Shown here piece after piece: positions 17,749-27,626 of a DNA stretch of 64,000 nucleotides. A model generated the notes under the pieces. It was not told the DNA's origin, ran no database searches, and saw only the letters and a list, made by a program, of their open reading frames with translations. The DNA is from Listeria seeligeri serovar 1/2b str. SLCC3954 (GTDB lineage: Bacteria > Bacillota > Bacilli > Lactobacillales > Listeriaceae): assembly GCF_000027145.1 (NCBI RefSeq), contig NC_013891.1, forward strand, positions 744,001 through 808,000, in the 5' to 3' direction. The position numbers were made by a program, and so were the translations under genes. Numbering within the stretch: position 1 is the first letter of the stretch; each line of letters begins with the position of its first letter.

Positions 17749-17793
17749 AAAATGCTATTTAGCCGAAACTGTCTCTAAATAGCATTTTATTTT
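17749..17793 (+). terminator. Strong terminator after the ATPase operon
   Basis: AAAATGCTATTTAG and CTAAATAGCATTTT form a perfect 14-bp stem followed by a T-rich run. Confidence 0.92.
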
Positions 17794-17855
17794 TGCAAGT
17801 GGTAGTGAAAAGATAGTAAAATGATACAATGAAAATAGAAATGAGGATATAGAAA

Positions 17856-18413
17856 TTGATACGACAAGCTAAAAAAACAGATGCACCAAAAATTGCACCA
17901 TTATTATTAATTATTTGGAAAGATATGGAATTACCAATTCTAGAAATGGAATCTGAAGAAGCGATTACGAATGCGCTAATTGAGGCAATTCAAACCGAAA
18001 CATATCGTTATAGTTACCGGCACCTTCATGTTTATGAGAAAGACGGAGATATCGCGGGCGTTCTTGCAGGTTACCCTGGGAAACTAGAACCAAAAATAGA
18101 TGATGTTTGGGACGATATCGCTAAAAAACACGGAATCACCTTCGAAGAGCCGATTTTTGAAGATAAAGAAACTTTCGCTGGAGAATGGTATTTGGACTCG
18201 ATAGTAGCGAGTGAGAAATATCGTGGTTACGGGGTCGGTACTGCTTTACTTAATAAATTAACAGAAATCGCCGCAAAAGATGGAGAAAAAGTAGTTGGTT
18301 TAAACTGTGACAAAGGCAACCCAAATGCGAAACGTTTATACGAGCGAATAGGCTTTCATGTTACTGGAGAAGTTGTACTTAATGGTCATAAATACGACCA
18401 TATGCAAAAATAA
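17856..18413 (+). CDS. GNAT-family N-acetyltransferase
   Basis: A 185-residue acetyl-CoA-dependent transferase. The acetyl-CoA motif is SEKYRGYGVGTALLNKL (~residues 122-138), followed by GLNCDKGNPNAKRLYERIGF. The acceptor substrate is unknown. The start appears to be TTG 17856 behind ATGAGGA. The next gene, a lipoprotein, begins 17 bp downstream. Confidence 0.85.
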   Translation: MIRQAKKTDAPKIAPLLLIIWKDMELPILEMESEEAITNALIEAIQTETYRYSYRHLHVYEKDGDIAGVLAGYPGKLEPKIDDVWDDIAKKHGITFEEPIFEDKETFAGEWYLDSIVASEKYRGYGVGTALLNKLTEIAAKDGEKVVGLNCDKGNPNAKRLYERIGFHVTGEVVLNGHKYDHMQK

Positions 18414-18430
18414 GAAATGAGGCAAAACGG

Positions 18431-19090
18431 ATGAAAAAAATAATTTTCACAGCGATTGTAAGTTTGGTTTTACTTCTTTCCGGCTGCGCAGATGTAACCA
18501 ATACGGTGAAAGTGGATAAAAAAGGAGATGCGACCATTTCTTTTGATATTGATATTTCATCCGTTGCTGGTATTTTTGCATCAAGTTATTCCGAAGAAGC
18601 ACTCACAAAATTAGAAGATGCAGGTTTTAAAGTAGATAAAAAATCAAATACAAGCTATCATATCGAAAAGAAACTTGAGCAAAGTTCCACTAAAAGCGAT
18701 ATGAAACCAGAAGATTTTGGTGTGAAAATTACTAATACTAAGAGCTTCTTTACTCAGAAAGTACGTATTGACGCAAATATTGACCCAGAGAAAATCTGGA
18801 AAAAAGAAGTAGCAGATGTTCCTTTTCCAAAAGAAATTTTAGATCAAATTAATTATACGCTCATTTTAGACTTGCCGGTTTCGACGATTGGAGATAATAA
18901 TGCTAAAAGTGTCGATGGCGGGAAGTTAACTTGGGATGTCCCACTAGCCGAAAAATCAGAAATGTACTTTGAAGTTACGCTTCCAAATGTGAAAAATATT
19001 GCGATTGTTGGTGGAGTTCTGCTCGTTGGAGTAATTGTTTTGATTATCTATTTAGTCCGAAAGCATCGTAAAAAGAAAAAAATAGCCTAA
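18431..19090 (+). CDS. LppM-like membrane-anchored lipoprotein
   Basis: A 219-residue protein with an N-terminal lipoprotein signal ending in the lipobox LLSGC (Cys ~19). It has an extracellular body beginning DVTNTVKVDKKGDATISFD, which resembles the LppM/DUF3153 family, and a C-terminal membrane helix (~193-212) followed by a KHRKKKKIA tail. It should thus be tethered at both ends outside the membrane. The function of this family in Firmicutes is not known. It is probably cotranscribed with the GNAT gene. Confidence 0.8.
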   Translation: MKKIIFTAIVSLVLLLSGCADVTNTVKVDKKGDATISFDIDISSVAGIFASSYSEEALTKLEDAGFKVDKKSNTSYHIEKKLEQSSTKSDMKPEDFGVKITNTKSFFTQKVRIDANIDPEKIWKKEVADVPFPKEILDQINYTLILDLPVSTIGDNNAKSVDGGKLTWDVPLAEKSEMYFEVTLPNVKNIAIVGGVLLVGVIVLIIYLVRKHRKKKKIA

Positions 19091-19128
19091 AAAAAGCGGA
19101 TAAGCTACCCAAGCTTATCCACTTTTTT
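19091..19128. terminator. Bidirectional terminator between lipoprotein and MerR genes
   Basis: GGATAAGCT and AGCTTATCC form a stem flanked by A and T runs, usable on both strands. It overlaps the 3' end of the MerR gene. Confidence 0.85.
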
Positions 19129-19494
19129 ATTGACTTCTTTTTCTAATTCTTCATAGCAAGCTAGTTTTTTCTCGATTTTTTTAAAAGCCCGATCCATTTC
19201 AGCTTGCCGGCGATACATTTCCTCTTGATGTTCTTTTAATACGGCGATACGGTCGGAAACAGTATCATCACCACATTTAGTCAATTCAACGATTTCTTTT
19301 TGTTTAGCAAGCGGCATGCCTGTCACACGCAAGCAAGTAAGTAATTCTAACCAATGTAAGGCATCATGGTCGAAAATCCGGTTATTATTTTTATCACGCC
19401 CAAGAAAAGGTATCAATCCTTCTCGTTCATAATAACGAATTGTGTGCGCACTTAAGCCAGTACGAGCAGAAGCTTCTTTAATTGTTTGTTGCAT
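19105..19494 (-). CDS. MerR-family regulator, AdhR-like
   Basis: A 129-residue regulator. The N-terminal MerR winged helix is visible (IKEASARTGLSAHTIRYYE, then REGLIPFLGRD), and a coiled dimerisation helix follows (~75-120). The length and the short C-terminus resemble the AdhR/YfmP-type group that responds to aldehydes or other electrophiles. A cysteine is present near CGDD and another near ACYEE. It is divergent from an aldo/keto reductase whose promoter has a 19-bp spacer holding a dyad. It therefore probably activates that gene by DNA distortion. Confidence 0.87.
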   Translation of the reverse strand: MQQTIKEASARTGLSAHTIRYYEREGLIPFLGRDKNNNRIFDHDALHWLELLTCLRVTGMPLAKQKEIVELTKCGDDTVSDRIAVLKEHQEEMYRRQAEMDRAFKKIEKKLACYEELEKEVNKKVDKLG

Positions 19495-19549
19495 CTATAG
19501 CACCCCTTTTTATTCATCATAGCACCCGTTTATTTGAAAAGCCAAATGT

Positions 19550-19580
19550 TTGCCTTTGAGTGTACTCTAAGGTGTATAGT
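19550..19580 (+). promoter_or_regulatory. MerR-type promoter with 19-bp spacer and internal dyad
   Basis: TTGCCT (19550-19555) and TATAGT (19575-19580) are 19 bp apart, the over-long spacing typical of MerR-activated promoters. The dyad CCTTTGAGTGTACTCTAAGG (19553-19572) fills the spacer. Confidence 0.8.
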
Positions 19581-19612
19581 AAGGATGTGATTATTTTAAG
19601 GAGGCGGATATT

Positions 19613-20437
19613 TTGAACTTAAAAGATACAGTAAAACTTACAAACGGTGTGGAAATGCCACGTTTAGGCTTTGGGGTTTGGAAAGTTAAAGACGGGGACG
19701 AAGCAGTGAATTCGGTGAAATGGGCTATTGAAGCTGGTTACGTAAGCATCGATACAGCAGCTGCCTATAAAAATGAAGAGGGCGTAGGTCAAGCAATCAA
19801 AGAATCTGGAGTTAAAAGAGAAGATTTGTTTGTAACAACCAAACTTTGGAACGCAGAACAAGGCTATGAATCAACTTTAGCTGCCTTTGATGAAAGTTTA
19901 CGCAAATTAGAACTTGATTACGTTGATTTATATTTGATTCACTGGCCTGTTAAAGGTAAATTCAAAGATACCTGGCGCGCTTTTGAAAAACTTTACAATG
20001 ACAAACGTGTGCGCGCAATTGGTGTATGTAATTTCCACGAACATCATTTAAAAGAACTTATGGAAGACGCGGAAATCGCTCCAATGGTAAACCAAATTGA
20101 ATTACATCCTGAATTAACTCAAGAACCACTACGTAACTACTGCGCGGAACATAATATCGTGGTAGAAGCGTGGTCACCACTTGGTAATGGTAAACTACTT
20201 GATAATGCAGAAATCAAAGCAATTGCAGAAGCGCACGGTAAATCAGTAGCGCAAGTTATTCTGCGCTGGGATCTGCAAATTGGCGTAGTAACTATTCCGA
20301 AATCAGTTCACCAAGAACGCATCATCCAAAACGCGGATATTTTTGACTTTGAATTAACAGAAGATGAAGTAGCAAAAATCAGTGCTTTAAACAAAGATAA
20401 AAGAACTGGCCCAGACCCAGATAATTTTAACTTTTAA
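19613..20437 (+). CDS. Aldo/keto reductase
   Basis: A 274-residue NADPH-dependent TIM-barrel reductase of the 2,5-diketogluconate reductase/YvgN-like group. The catalytic tetrad is visible: Asp in [11 protein letters not shown], Tyr in the same string, Lys in VTTKLW and His in LIHWPVKGK. The cofactor site [10 protein letters not shown] is near the C-terminus. It probably detoxifies aldehydes such as methylglyoxal, in keeping with the AdhR-like regulator next door. The start is TTG 19613, with AAGGAGG 7 bp before it. Confidence 0.9.
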   Translation: MNLKDTVKLTNGVEMPRLGFGVWKVKDGDEAVNSVKWAIEAGYVSIDTAAAYKNEEGVGQAIKESGVKREDLFVTTKLWNAEQGYESTLAAFDESLRKLELDYVDLYLIHWPVKGKFKDTWRAFEKLYNDKRVRAIGVCNFHEHHLKELMEDAEIAPMVNQIELHPELTQEPLRNYCAEHNIVVEAWSPLGNGKLLDNAEIKAIAEAHGKSVAQVILRWDLQIGVVTIPKSVHQERIIQNADIFDFELTEDEVAKISALNKDKRTGPDPDNFNF

Positions 20438-20463
20438 AAGATAGAAACAAATGCTACGTCATA

Positions 20464-20510
20464 AAAAAAGTGCGACAAAATCAGTTATCGATTTTGTCGC
20501 ACTTTTTTAT
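20464..20510. terminator. Bidirectional terminator between reductase and giant adhesin
   Basis: GTGCGACAAAATC and GATTTTGTCGCAC form a 13-bp perfect stem with A and T runs on the two sides. Confidence 0.93.
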
Positions 20511-20515
20511 TTGAT

Positions 20516-23500
20516 TTATTTTTTATCGGTATGCTTGTTTTTTCTAGATGCGTACAACAGGCTACAAGCTATTAAGAGTAGAAGTATTCCTGCTGAGCTG
20601 CCAGTTGTTGTGTCACCTGTGCTTGGGAGACTAGTGTTGCTTCCTGAGTTACTAGTAGGATTATTTGTGTTTCCTGTATTATTCCCACTGTTATTCCCAT
20701 TATTAGGAGGAGTAGGAGGTGTTGGTGTAGGGGTCGGTTCATTAGCTGTGATATGCACAATTACTTTGACTGGATCTGCTGCCACTCCATCACTATTTAT
20801 CGCTTGTAATGTGACGGTATAATCTCCTGCTACAGCAAAGTTGACTACAGTATCAAAATCACTTGTAATCGTTGAGCCATCATTTGTGATAGCGTGAATG
20901 TCTTTATAAAATTGTTGGCTATCTACTTTACTATTTATTTTATAAGAAATCTCGCTATCTGTTGAAATAACTGGCGCCGGAGCTTTTTCGATATGCACAG
21001 TGACGGTAACCGGTTTAGCAGCAACCCCGTCTGCGTTAACAGATCGAAGTGTTACTTTGTAATCTCCAGCAACTTGGAAATTAACGATGGTGTCAAAATC
21101 ACTTGTTATAGAAGAACCATCATTTGTTTTTGCGTGAATGTCTTTATAAAATTGTGCGGCAGTTATCTTGCTTTTTTCTGGATAAGAAACCTTGCTATCT
21201 GCCGTAATGATTGGTGCTGGTGCTTTTTCAATATGCACGATAACGGTAACTGGATTAGCAGCAACCCCGTCTGCGTTAACAGATTGAAGAGTTACGGTAT
21301 AATCTCCAGCAGTGGAAAAGTCTACCGCGGTATCAAAATTACTAGTAATCAGCGAGCCATCATTCGTTATTGCGTTGATATCTGTTAAAAATTGTTGGCT
21401 ATTAATCGTGCTATTTTCTGGATAAGAAACCTCGTTATTTGCCGTGATGACAGGCGCCGGAGCTTTCTCTACATGGACAGTGACAGTAACTGGATTAGCC
21501 GCGACCCCATCTGAGTTCACAGAATTTAAAGTTACGGTATAATCTCCTGCAGTGGAGAAGTCTATCACTGTAGCAAAATCACTAGTAATCGGCGAGCTAT
21601 CACTTGTAGATGCATGAATATCTGTTAAAAATTGTTGACTATCAATCGTGCTATTTTCTGGATAAGAAACCTCGTTATCTGCTGTGATGACAGGTGCTGG
21701 AGCTTTCTCAATTGTTACCGTGACAGTGACCGGATTAGCAGCAACCCCGTCCGAGTTAACTGAATTTAGGGTTACCGTGTAATCTCCCGCGGTGGAAAAG
21801 TCTACCACAGTAGCGAAATCACTAGTAATCGGCGAGCTATCATCCGTCGTTGCGTTGATATCTGTTAAAAATTGTTGACTATCAATCGTGCTATTTTCTG
21901 GATAAGAAACCTCATTATCCGCTGTGATGACAGGTGCTGGAGCTTTTTCGACCGTCACCGTGATAGTAACAGGACTTGCCGCAACCCCGTCCGAGTTAAC
22001 AGAATTCAATGTTACTGTATAATTACCAGCAGTAGTAAAATCTACTACCGTATCAAAATCACTTGTGATAGCCGAACCATCATCTGTCGTTGCATTTACA
22101 TCCGTATAAAATTGTTGACTATCAATCGTGCTATTTTTCGGATAAGAAATGGTATTATCCGCAGTAATCACAGGCGCTGGATCTTTCTCAACATGAACGA
22201 CTGTAGTAACAGGACTTGCCGTAACCCCGTCCGAGTTAAGTGATTGGAGGGTCACCGTATAATCGCCGGCAGTTTCAAAATCGACCACTGTTGCAAAATC
22301 ACTTGTGATAGGAGAACTATCGTTTGTCGTTGCGCTAATATCTGTTAAAAATTGTGCGGAACTAATCGTACTATGTTTCATATACGTAATCTCACTGTCG
22401 GCTGTAATCACTGGTGCTGGAGCTTTTTCTACAGTAACGGTGACAGTAACCGGATCAGCCGCGACCCCATCTGAGTTCACAGAATTTAAGGTTACCGTGT
22501 AATCCCCAGCAGTAGTAAAGTCTACTACGGTATCAAAATCACTAGTAATCGACGAGCCATCATCTGTTGTTGCATTCACATCTGCTAAAAATTGTTGGCT
22601 ACCAATCGTACTATTTTTCGGATAAGAAATCGCACTATCAGCTGTAATCACAGGAGCTGGGTCTTTGGCTATATGGACAATGACATTAACAGGGTTAGCG
22701 GAGACTCCATCTGAATTAATTGATTGAAGTGTCACCGTATAATCCCCAGCAGTAGTAAAGTCTACCACCGTATCAAAATCACTTGTGATAGGAGAACTAT
22801 CGTTTGTCGTTGCGCTAATATCTGTTAAAAATTGTGTAGAACTAATCGTACTATTTTTCATATACGTGATTTCATTATCAGCCGTAATAATTGGCGCGGG
22901 AGCTTTTTCCACAGTAACCGTAACTGTAACGGGACTAGCCGCAACCCCATCTGAGTTCACAGAATTTAAGGTTACCGTATAATCACCAGGAGTAGCAAAA
23001 TCGACCACCGTATCAAAATCACTCGTAATCGGCGAGCCATCATTTGTGGATGCATTTATATCATCAAAAAATTGCTGACTATCCACTGTGCTGTTTTTTG
23101 GATAAGAAATCGTGTTATCCGCAGTGATGACAGGTGCCGGAGCTTTTTCTACTGTAACCGTAACTGTAACCGGATTAGCAGCAACCCCGTCCGCGTTCAC
23201 AGAATTTAAGGTTACCGTGTAATCTCCAGCAGTAGTAAAGTCTACTACAGTATCAAAATCACTAGTAATCGACGAGCCATCATCTGTTGTTGCATTCACA
23301 TCTGCTAAAAATTGTTGGCTATCAATCGTACTATTTTTCGGATAAGAAATCGTATTATCCGCAGTAATTACAGGAGCTGGATCTTTGGCGACATGGACAA
23401 TGACACTAACTGGATTAGCCGCGACTCCATCTGAATTAAGCGATTGAAGTGTCACCGTATAGTCTCCAGCAGTAGTAAAGTCTACCACCGTATCAAAATC

Positions 23501-26500
23501 ACTTGTGATAGGAGAACTATCGTTAGTAGTTGCGCTAATATCTGTTAAAAATTGTGCGGAACTAATTGTACTATTTTTCATATACGTGATTTCATTATCA
23601 GCTGTAATAATTGGTGCGGGAGCTTTTTCTACCGTGACGGTAACAGTAACCGGATCGGCCGCAACTCCGTCTGAGTTCACGGAATTTAAGGTTACCGTGT
23701 AATTTCCAGCAGTAGTAAAGTCTACCACCGTATCAAAGTCGCTTGTAATAGATGAGCCATCATCTGTTGCTGCACTCACATCTGTTAAAAATTTCTGACT
23801 ATCCACCGTGCTGTTTTTCGGATAAGAAATGGCACTATCCGCAGTAATCACAGGTGCGGGAGCTTTTTCTACCGTGACGGTAACAGTAACCGGATTAGCC
23901 GCAACACCGTCTGAGTTCACGGAATTTAAGGTTACCGTGTAATTTCCAGCAGTAGTAAAGTCTACCACCGTATCAAAGTCACTCGTAATCGGCGAGCCAT
24001 CATTTGTGGATGCATTTATATCATCAAAAAATTTCTGACTATCCACCGTGCTGTTTTTCGGATAAGAAATGGCACTATCCGCAGTAATCACAGGTGCGGG
24101 AGCTTTTTCTACCGTGACGGTAACAGTAACCGGATTAGCCGCAACACCGTCTGAGTTCACGGAATTTAAGGTTACGGTATAATCACCAGGAGTAGCAAAA
24201 TCGACCACCGTAGCAAAATCACTAGTAATCGACGAGCCATCATCTGTTGTTGCATTCACATCTGCTAAAAATTGTTGGCTACCAATCGTACTATTTTTCG
24301 GATAAGAAATCGCACTATCAGCTGTAATCACAGGAGCTGGGTCTTTGGCTATATGGACAATGACATTAACAGGGTTAGCGGAGACTCCATCTGAATTAAT
24401 TGATTGAAGTGTCACCGTATAATCCCCAGCAGTAGTAAAGTCTACTACCGTATCAAAATCACTTGTGATAGGAGAACTATCGTTTGTCGTTGCGCTAATA
24501 TCTGTTAAAAATTGTGTAGAACTAATCGTACTATTTTTCATATACGTGATTTCATTATCAGCCGTAATAATTGGCGCGGGAGCTTTTTCCACAGTAACCG
24601 TAACTGTAACGGGACTAGCCGCAACCCCGTCTGAATTCACGGAATTTAAGGTTACGGTATAATCTCCAGCAGTAGTAAAGTCTACCACCGTATCAAAGTC
24701 ACTCGTAATCGGCGAGCCATCATTTGTGGATGCATTTATATCATCAAAAAATTTCTGACTATCCACCGTGCTGTTTTTCGGATAAGAAATGGCACTATCC
24801 GCAGTAATCACAGGTGCGGGAGCTTTTTCTACCGTGACGGTAACAGTAACCGGATTAGCCGCAACACCGTCTGAGTTCACGGAATTTAAGGTTACGGTAT
24901 AATCACCAGGAGTAGCAAAATCGACCACGGTAGCAAAATCACTAGTAATCGACGAGCCATCATCTGTTGTTGCATTCACATCTGCTAAAAATTGTTGGCT
25001 ATCAATCGTACTATTTTTCGGATAAGAAATCGTATTATCCGCAGTAATTACAGGAGCTGGATCTTTGGCGACATGGACAATGACACTAACTGGATTAGCC
25101 GCGACTCCATCTGAATTAAGCGATTGAAGTGTCACCGTATAATCCCCAGCAGTAGTAAAGTCTACCACCGTATCAAAATCACTTGTGATAGGAGAACTAT
25201 CGTTAGTAGTTGCGCTAATATCTGTTAAAAATTGTGCGGAACTAATTGTACTATTTTTCATATACGTGATTTCATTATCAGCTGTAATAATTGGTGCGGG
25301 AGCTTTTTCTACAGTGACCGTGACAGTAACGGGACTGGCCGCAACCCCGTCCGCGTTCACAGAATTTAAGGTTACCGTATAATCACCAGGAGTAGAAAAA
25401 TCGACCACCGTATCAAAATCACTCGTAATCGGCGAGCCATCATTTGTGGATGCATTTATATCATCAAAAAATTGCTGACTATCGACTGTGCTATTTTTCG
25501 GATAGGAAATGGTACTATCCGCAGTAATTACCGGTGCCGTAGCTTTCTCCACAGTAACCGTAACAGTAACGGGACTGGCCGCAACCCCGTCTGAGTTCAC
25601 GGAATTTAACGTTACGGTATAATCACCAGGAGTAGCAAAATCGACCACCGTAGCAAAATCACTAGTAATAGGCGAGCCATCATCTGTTGTTGCATTCACA
25701 TCTGCTAAAAATTGCTCACTATCGACTGTGCTATTTTTTGGATAAGAAATCGTATTATCCGCTGTAATCACTGGCGCCGGAGCTTTCTCCACAGTAACCG
25801 TGACAGTAACTGGATCAGCAGTAGCCCCGTCTGTATTCACGGAATTTAACGTTACGGTATAATCCCCGGGTGTGCTAAAGTCTACCACAGTTGCAAAGTC
25901 ACTTGTGATAGGTGAGCCATCACTGGTTGTCGCATTAATATCGCTTAGAAATTCTGTCTCAGTAACTGTAGAAGATTTCGGGTAAGAAAAGCTATCATCC
26001 GCAGTAATCACTGGAGCAACTGAAACTGTAATTGGCTGAGTAACTGTTCCGAAAAATGTTCCCTGTATATTAGTATAATTGAGTGCTTCACTAAAACTAT
26101 AAGAAACACTAGATGAATTTTTGATATTATCGAAGTCCCAGTTAACATTTCCATCCGCGTATACTCCACTATTAGAAATACCAGTTGGGGCAGAAATTAC
26201 TCCATTATTACTAACTTCATTAGGAATGGATAAGTCACCAGTCACCACTTTATTTGGTAAAGTTATAATTTGGTTGTTGGCAAATAGAGTGCGTAAAGCC
26301 GGTGCTTCTGTTTCTAAATTAGTTGGCAAAACACCTATATGATTAGTACTTACTACTAGGTTGTCTAACACAGGGAGATTTAGAAAATTACTAATATCGG
26401 ATAAGTTATTGGTATCTAAATTAATTAAGGTTACTGAACTCATATCCTGTACGTTAATGTCAGAAAGATTGTTACTACTAAAATCAACTGTACCTATTTT

Positions 26501-27388
26501 AGGAAGAGAATCTAATTTTACATTGCTGAGATTAGCCGAATAGTTAGAGAAATTAATCGCATTCGCAGAGGTTTTTCCCACTGAAGTTAGCACAGGAAGA
26601 TTTGAAAGTGTGATTTCTTCCAAAAGAGAAGTTTGACCAGCACTAGTGGTCATATTAGCTGTTTCAAGTTTTGGCAAATCTGCAATACTAAGTTTCGTTA
26701 TAGTTGGGTTATCTGATAAATCAAGAGTTGTTAAATTAGGTATGTTTTGTGCACTACTTAGTTCTATTGTATTAAGCAAGTTATCCGACAAATTAATCGT
26801 GGTTAAATTAGTCAGACCAGTAATTGGAGCAATACTTGTCAACTGGTTTTCACTTAAATTAATAGAAGTAAGGTTAGTTAATTCGCTGATTCCTGTCACA
26901 TCAGTAATGTTTTGTGAGGATACATCTAATGTTGTTACCGAATCCAGCTGGGTTTGTGTAACTACTTGAGATGTATCCTCACTCCCAGTTACTTGCAGGG
27001 CAATTACTTTAGCAAAAGCTTCATCTGGAAATGTTTCTATAAAAGTATCACCCGCTGCTAAAACTTGATTTGTAGGTGTTTGTTCTTTTGCATTAGTATT
27101 AGTTGTATTTTTATCCGTGGTCGTTTCTTTTTCATCTGAATTAGCTTTGTTGGCGGAAGTATCACTAGAATTAGCGATTTCGTCTTTGGAAGGCTCTGTT
27201 TTGGTTGCTTCTTTTTCGTCAGTTTCACTGGGTGGTGGGGTAGGTGTCTCTAGTGTTGCCTGTTCTTCTGCGTTATTTGGAGTAGTTTCATCTGAGGGAG
27301 TAGTTTCAGCGTACACAGTTGCAGGAATAGGGGCAACTATACTGAATGTGAGGCATATAATTACAGCAGATAGATAAATTCTTTTCAT
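20516..27388 (-). CDS. Giant internalin-like LPXTG adhesin with 22 Ig-like repeats (2290 residues)
   Basis: The signal peptide (1-27, ending TVYA) is followed by a Thr/Glu/Asn-rich spacer (28-~105). An internalin-like cap begins at TFPDEAFAKVIAL, with LRRs to ~390 (LTNLTSINLSENQLTSI type, 22-residue period) and an inter-repeat region. Twenty-two tandem 80-residue Ig-like modules (~456-2214) start with APVITAD and contain GDYTVTL; then come a Pro/Asn-rich wall linker, LPSTG, a membrane helix and a KNKHTDKK tail. Sortase A should anchor it to peptidoglycan. The LRR part is the likely ligand-binding tip and the Ig array a stalk. AAAGGAGATG precedes the ATG. A sigma-B-type promoter lies ~107 bp upstream. 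The partner is unknown. Confidence 0.93.
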   Translation of the reverse strand: MKRIYLSAVIICLTFSIVAPIPATVYAETTPSDETTPNNAEEQATLETPTPPPSETDEKEATKTEPSKDEIANSSDTSANKANSDEKETTTDKNTTNTNAKEQTPTNQVLAAGDTFIETFPDEAFAKVIALQVTGSEDTSQVVTQTQLDSVTTLDVSSQNITDVTGISELTNLTSINLSENQLTSIAPITGLTNLTTINLSDNLLNTIELSSAQNIPNLTTLDLSDNPTITKLSIADLPKLETANMTTSAGQTSLLEEITLSNLPVLTSVGKTSANAINFSNYSANLSNVKLDSLPKIGTVDFSSNNLSDINVQDMSSVTLINLDTNNLSDISNFLNLPVLDNLVVSTNHIGVLPTNLETEAPALRTLFANNQIITLPNKVVTGDLSIPNEVSNNGVISAPTGISNSGVYADGNVNWDFDNIKNSSSVSYSFSEALNYTNIQGTFFGTVTQPITVSVAPVITADDSFSYPKSSTVTETEFLSDINATTSDGSPITSDFATVVDFSTPGDYTVTLNSVNTDGATADPVTVTVTVEKAPAPVITADNTISYPKNSTVDSEQFLADVNATTDDGSPITSDFATVVDFATPGDYTVTLNSVNSDGVAASPVTVTVTVEKATAPVITADSTISYPKNSTVDSQQFFDDINASTNDGSPITSDFDTVVDFSTPGDYTVTLNSVNADGVAASPVTVTVTVEKAPAPIITADNEITYMKNSTISSAQFLTDISATTNDSSPITSDFDTVVDFTTAGDYTVTLQSLNSDGVAANPVSVIVHVAKDPAPVITADNTISYPKNSTIDSQQFLADVNATTDDGSSITSDFATVVDFATPGDYTVTLNSVNSDGVAANPVTVTVTVEKAPAPVITADSAISYPKNSTVDSQKFFDDINASTNDGSPITSDFDTVVDFTTAGDYTVTLNSVNSDGVAASPVTVTVTVEKAPAPIITADNEITYMKNSTISSTQFLTDISATTNDSSPITSDFDTVVDFTTAGDYTVTLQSINSDGVSANPVNVIVHIAKDPAPVITADSAISYPKNSTIGSQQFLADVNATTDDGSSITSDFATVVDFATPGDYTVTLNSVNSDGVAANPVTVTVTVEKAPAPVITADSAISYPKNSTVDSQKFFDDINASTNDGSPITSDFDTVVDFTTAGNYTVTLNSVNSDGVAANPVTVTVTVEKAPAPVITADSAISYPKNSTVDSQKFLTDVSAATDDGSSITSDFDTVVDFTTAGNYTVTLNSVNSDGVAADPVTVTVTVEKAPAPIITADNEITYMKNSTISSAQFLTDISATTNDSSPITSDFDTVVDFTTAGDYTVTLQSLNSDGVAANPVSVIVHVAKDPAPVITADNTISYPKNSTIDSQQFLADVNATTDDGSSITSDFDTVVDFTTAGDYTVTLNSVNADGVAANPVTVTVTVEKAPAPVITADNTISYPKNSTVDSQQFFDDINASTNDGSPITSDFDTVVDFATPGDYTVTLNSVNSDGVAASPVTVTVTVEKAPAPIITADNEITYMKNSTISSTQFLTDISATTNDSSPITSDFDTVVDFTTAGDYTVTLQSINSDGVSANPVNVIVHIAKDPAPVITADSAISYPKNSTIGSQQFLADVNATTDDGSSITSDFDTVVDFTTAGDYTVTLNSVNSDGVAADPVTVTVTVEKAPAPVITADSEITYMKHSTISSAQFLTDISATTNDSSPITSDFATVVDFETAGDYTVTLQSLNSDGVTASPVTTVVHVEKDPAPVITADNTISYPKNSTIDSQQFYTDVNATTDDGSAITSDFDTVVDFTTAGNYTVTLNSVNSDGVAASPVTITVTVEKAPAPVITADNEVSYPENSTIDSQQFLTDINATTDDSSPITSDFATVVDFSTAGDYTVTLNSVNSDGVAANPVTVTVTIEKAPAPVITADNEVSYPENSTIDSQQFLTDIHASTSDSSPITSDFATVIDFSTAGDYTVTLNSVNSDGVAANPVTVTVHVEKAPAPVITANNEVSYPENSTINSQQFLTDINAITNDGSLITSNFDTAVDFSTAGDYTVTLQSVNADGVAANPVTVIVHIEKAPAPIITADSKVSYPEKSKITAAQFYKDIHAKTNDGSSITSDFDTIVNFQVAGDYKVTLRSVNADGVAAKPVTVTVHIEKAPAPVISTDSEISYKINSKVDSQQFYKDIHAITNDGSTITSDFDTVVNFAVAGDYTVTLQAINSDGVAADPVKVIVHITANEPTPTPTPPTPPNNGNNSGNNTGNTNNPTSNSGSNTSLPSTGDTTTGSSAGILLLLIACSLLYASRKNKHTDKK
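20745..26025 (-). repeat. Tandem array of 22 x 240-bp units (Ig-like modules)
   Basis: Each unit encodes 80 residues and the period is exactly 240 bp across the array, with no frame loss. Units fall into subtypes that recur in the order YPKNSTxxSQQFLADV, SQQ/KFFDDINAS, YMKNSTISS, giving a 720-bp super-repeat in much of the array. Confidence 0.93.
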
Positions 27389-27494
27389 TATTGGTACATC
27401 TCCTTTTTTGGTGGAATTGTTGAATCTTGCTATGTAGCTCTATGTGAATAAATTCGTTTAATAACCAATTTTAATTTATTCGTTTACCTACTAA

Positions 27495-27519
27495 ATTCCC
27501 TAATATACTAAAGGCAAAC
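27495..27519 (-). promoter_or_regulatory. Sigma-B-type promoter of the 2290-residue adhesin
   Basis: Reading the minus strand, GTTT (27519-27516) is followed after 15 bp by GGGAAT (27500-27495), an exact match to the Listeria sigma-B consensus GTTT-N13-15-GGGWAT. It predicts a leader of about 100 bases. Confidence 0.7.
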
Positions 27520-27584
27520 AGGTTTGTGAAAATTATTTTTCGTAAAAGAAAAGGATACAAGTCATTTATTTTCTAGAACATAAA

Positions 27585-27622
27585 AAAGAGACTAATGAAG
27601 TAGCTATTTCACTAGTCTCTTT
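27585..27622 (-). terminator. Terminator after the 1717-residue adhesin
   Basis: On the minus strand AAAGAGACTAGTGAA pairs with TTCATTAGTCTCTTT, followed by T residues. It separates the two adhesin genes. Confidence 0.85.
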
Positions 27623-27626
27623 ATGA

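Noticed and set aside
22305..25382. Repeated plus-strand ORFs of 65 codons at regular intervals
   Set aside because: They are antisense shadows of the near-identical Ig-like units, with no ribosome binding sites; their regular spacing comes from the repeat array.
20745..26025. Regularly spaced repeats that might suggest a CRISPR array
   Set aside because: The whole 240-bp unit is repeated in frame with coding sense, there are no short repeats with unique spacers, and no cas genes are present.
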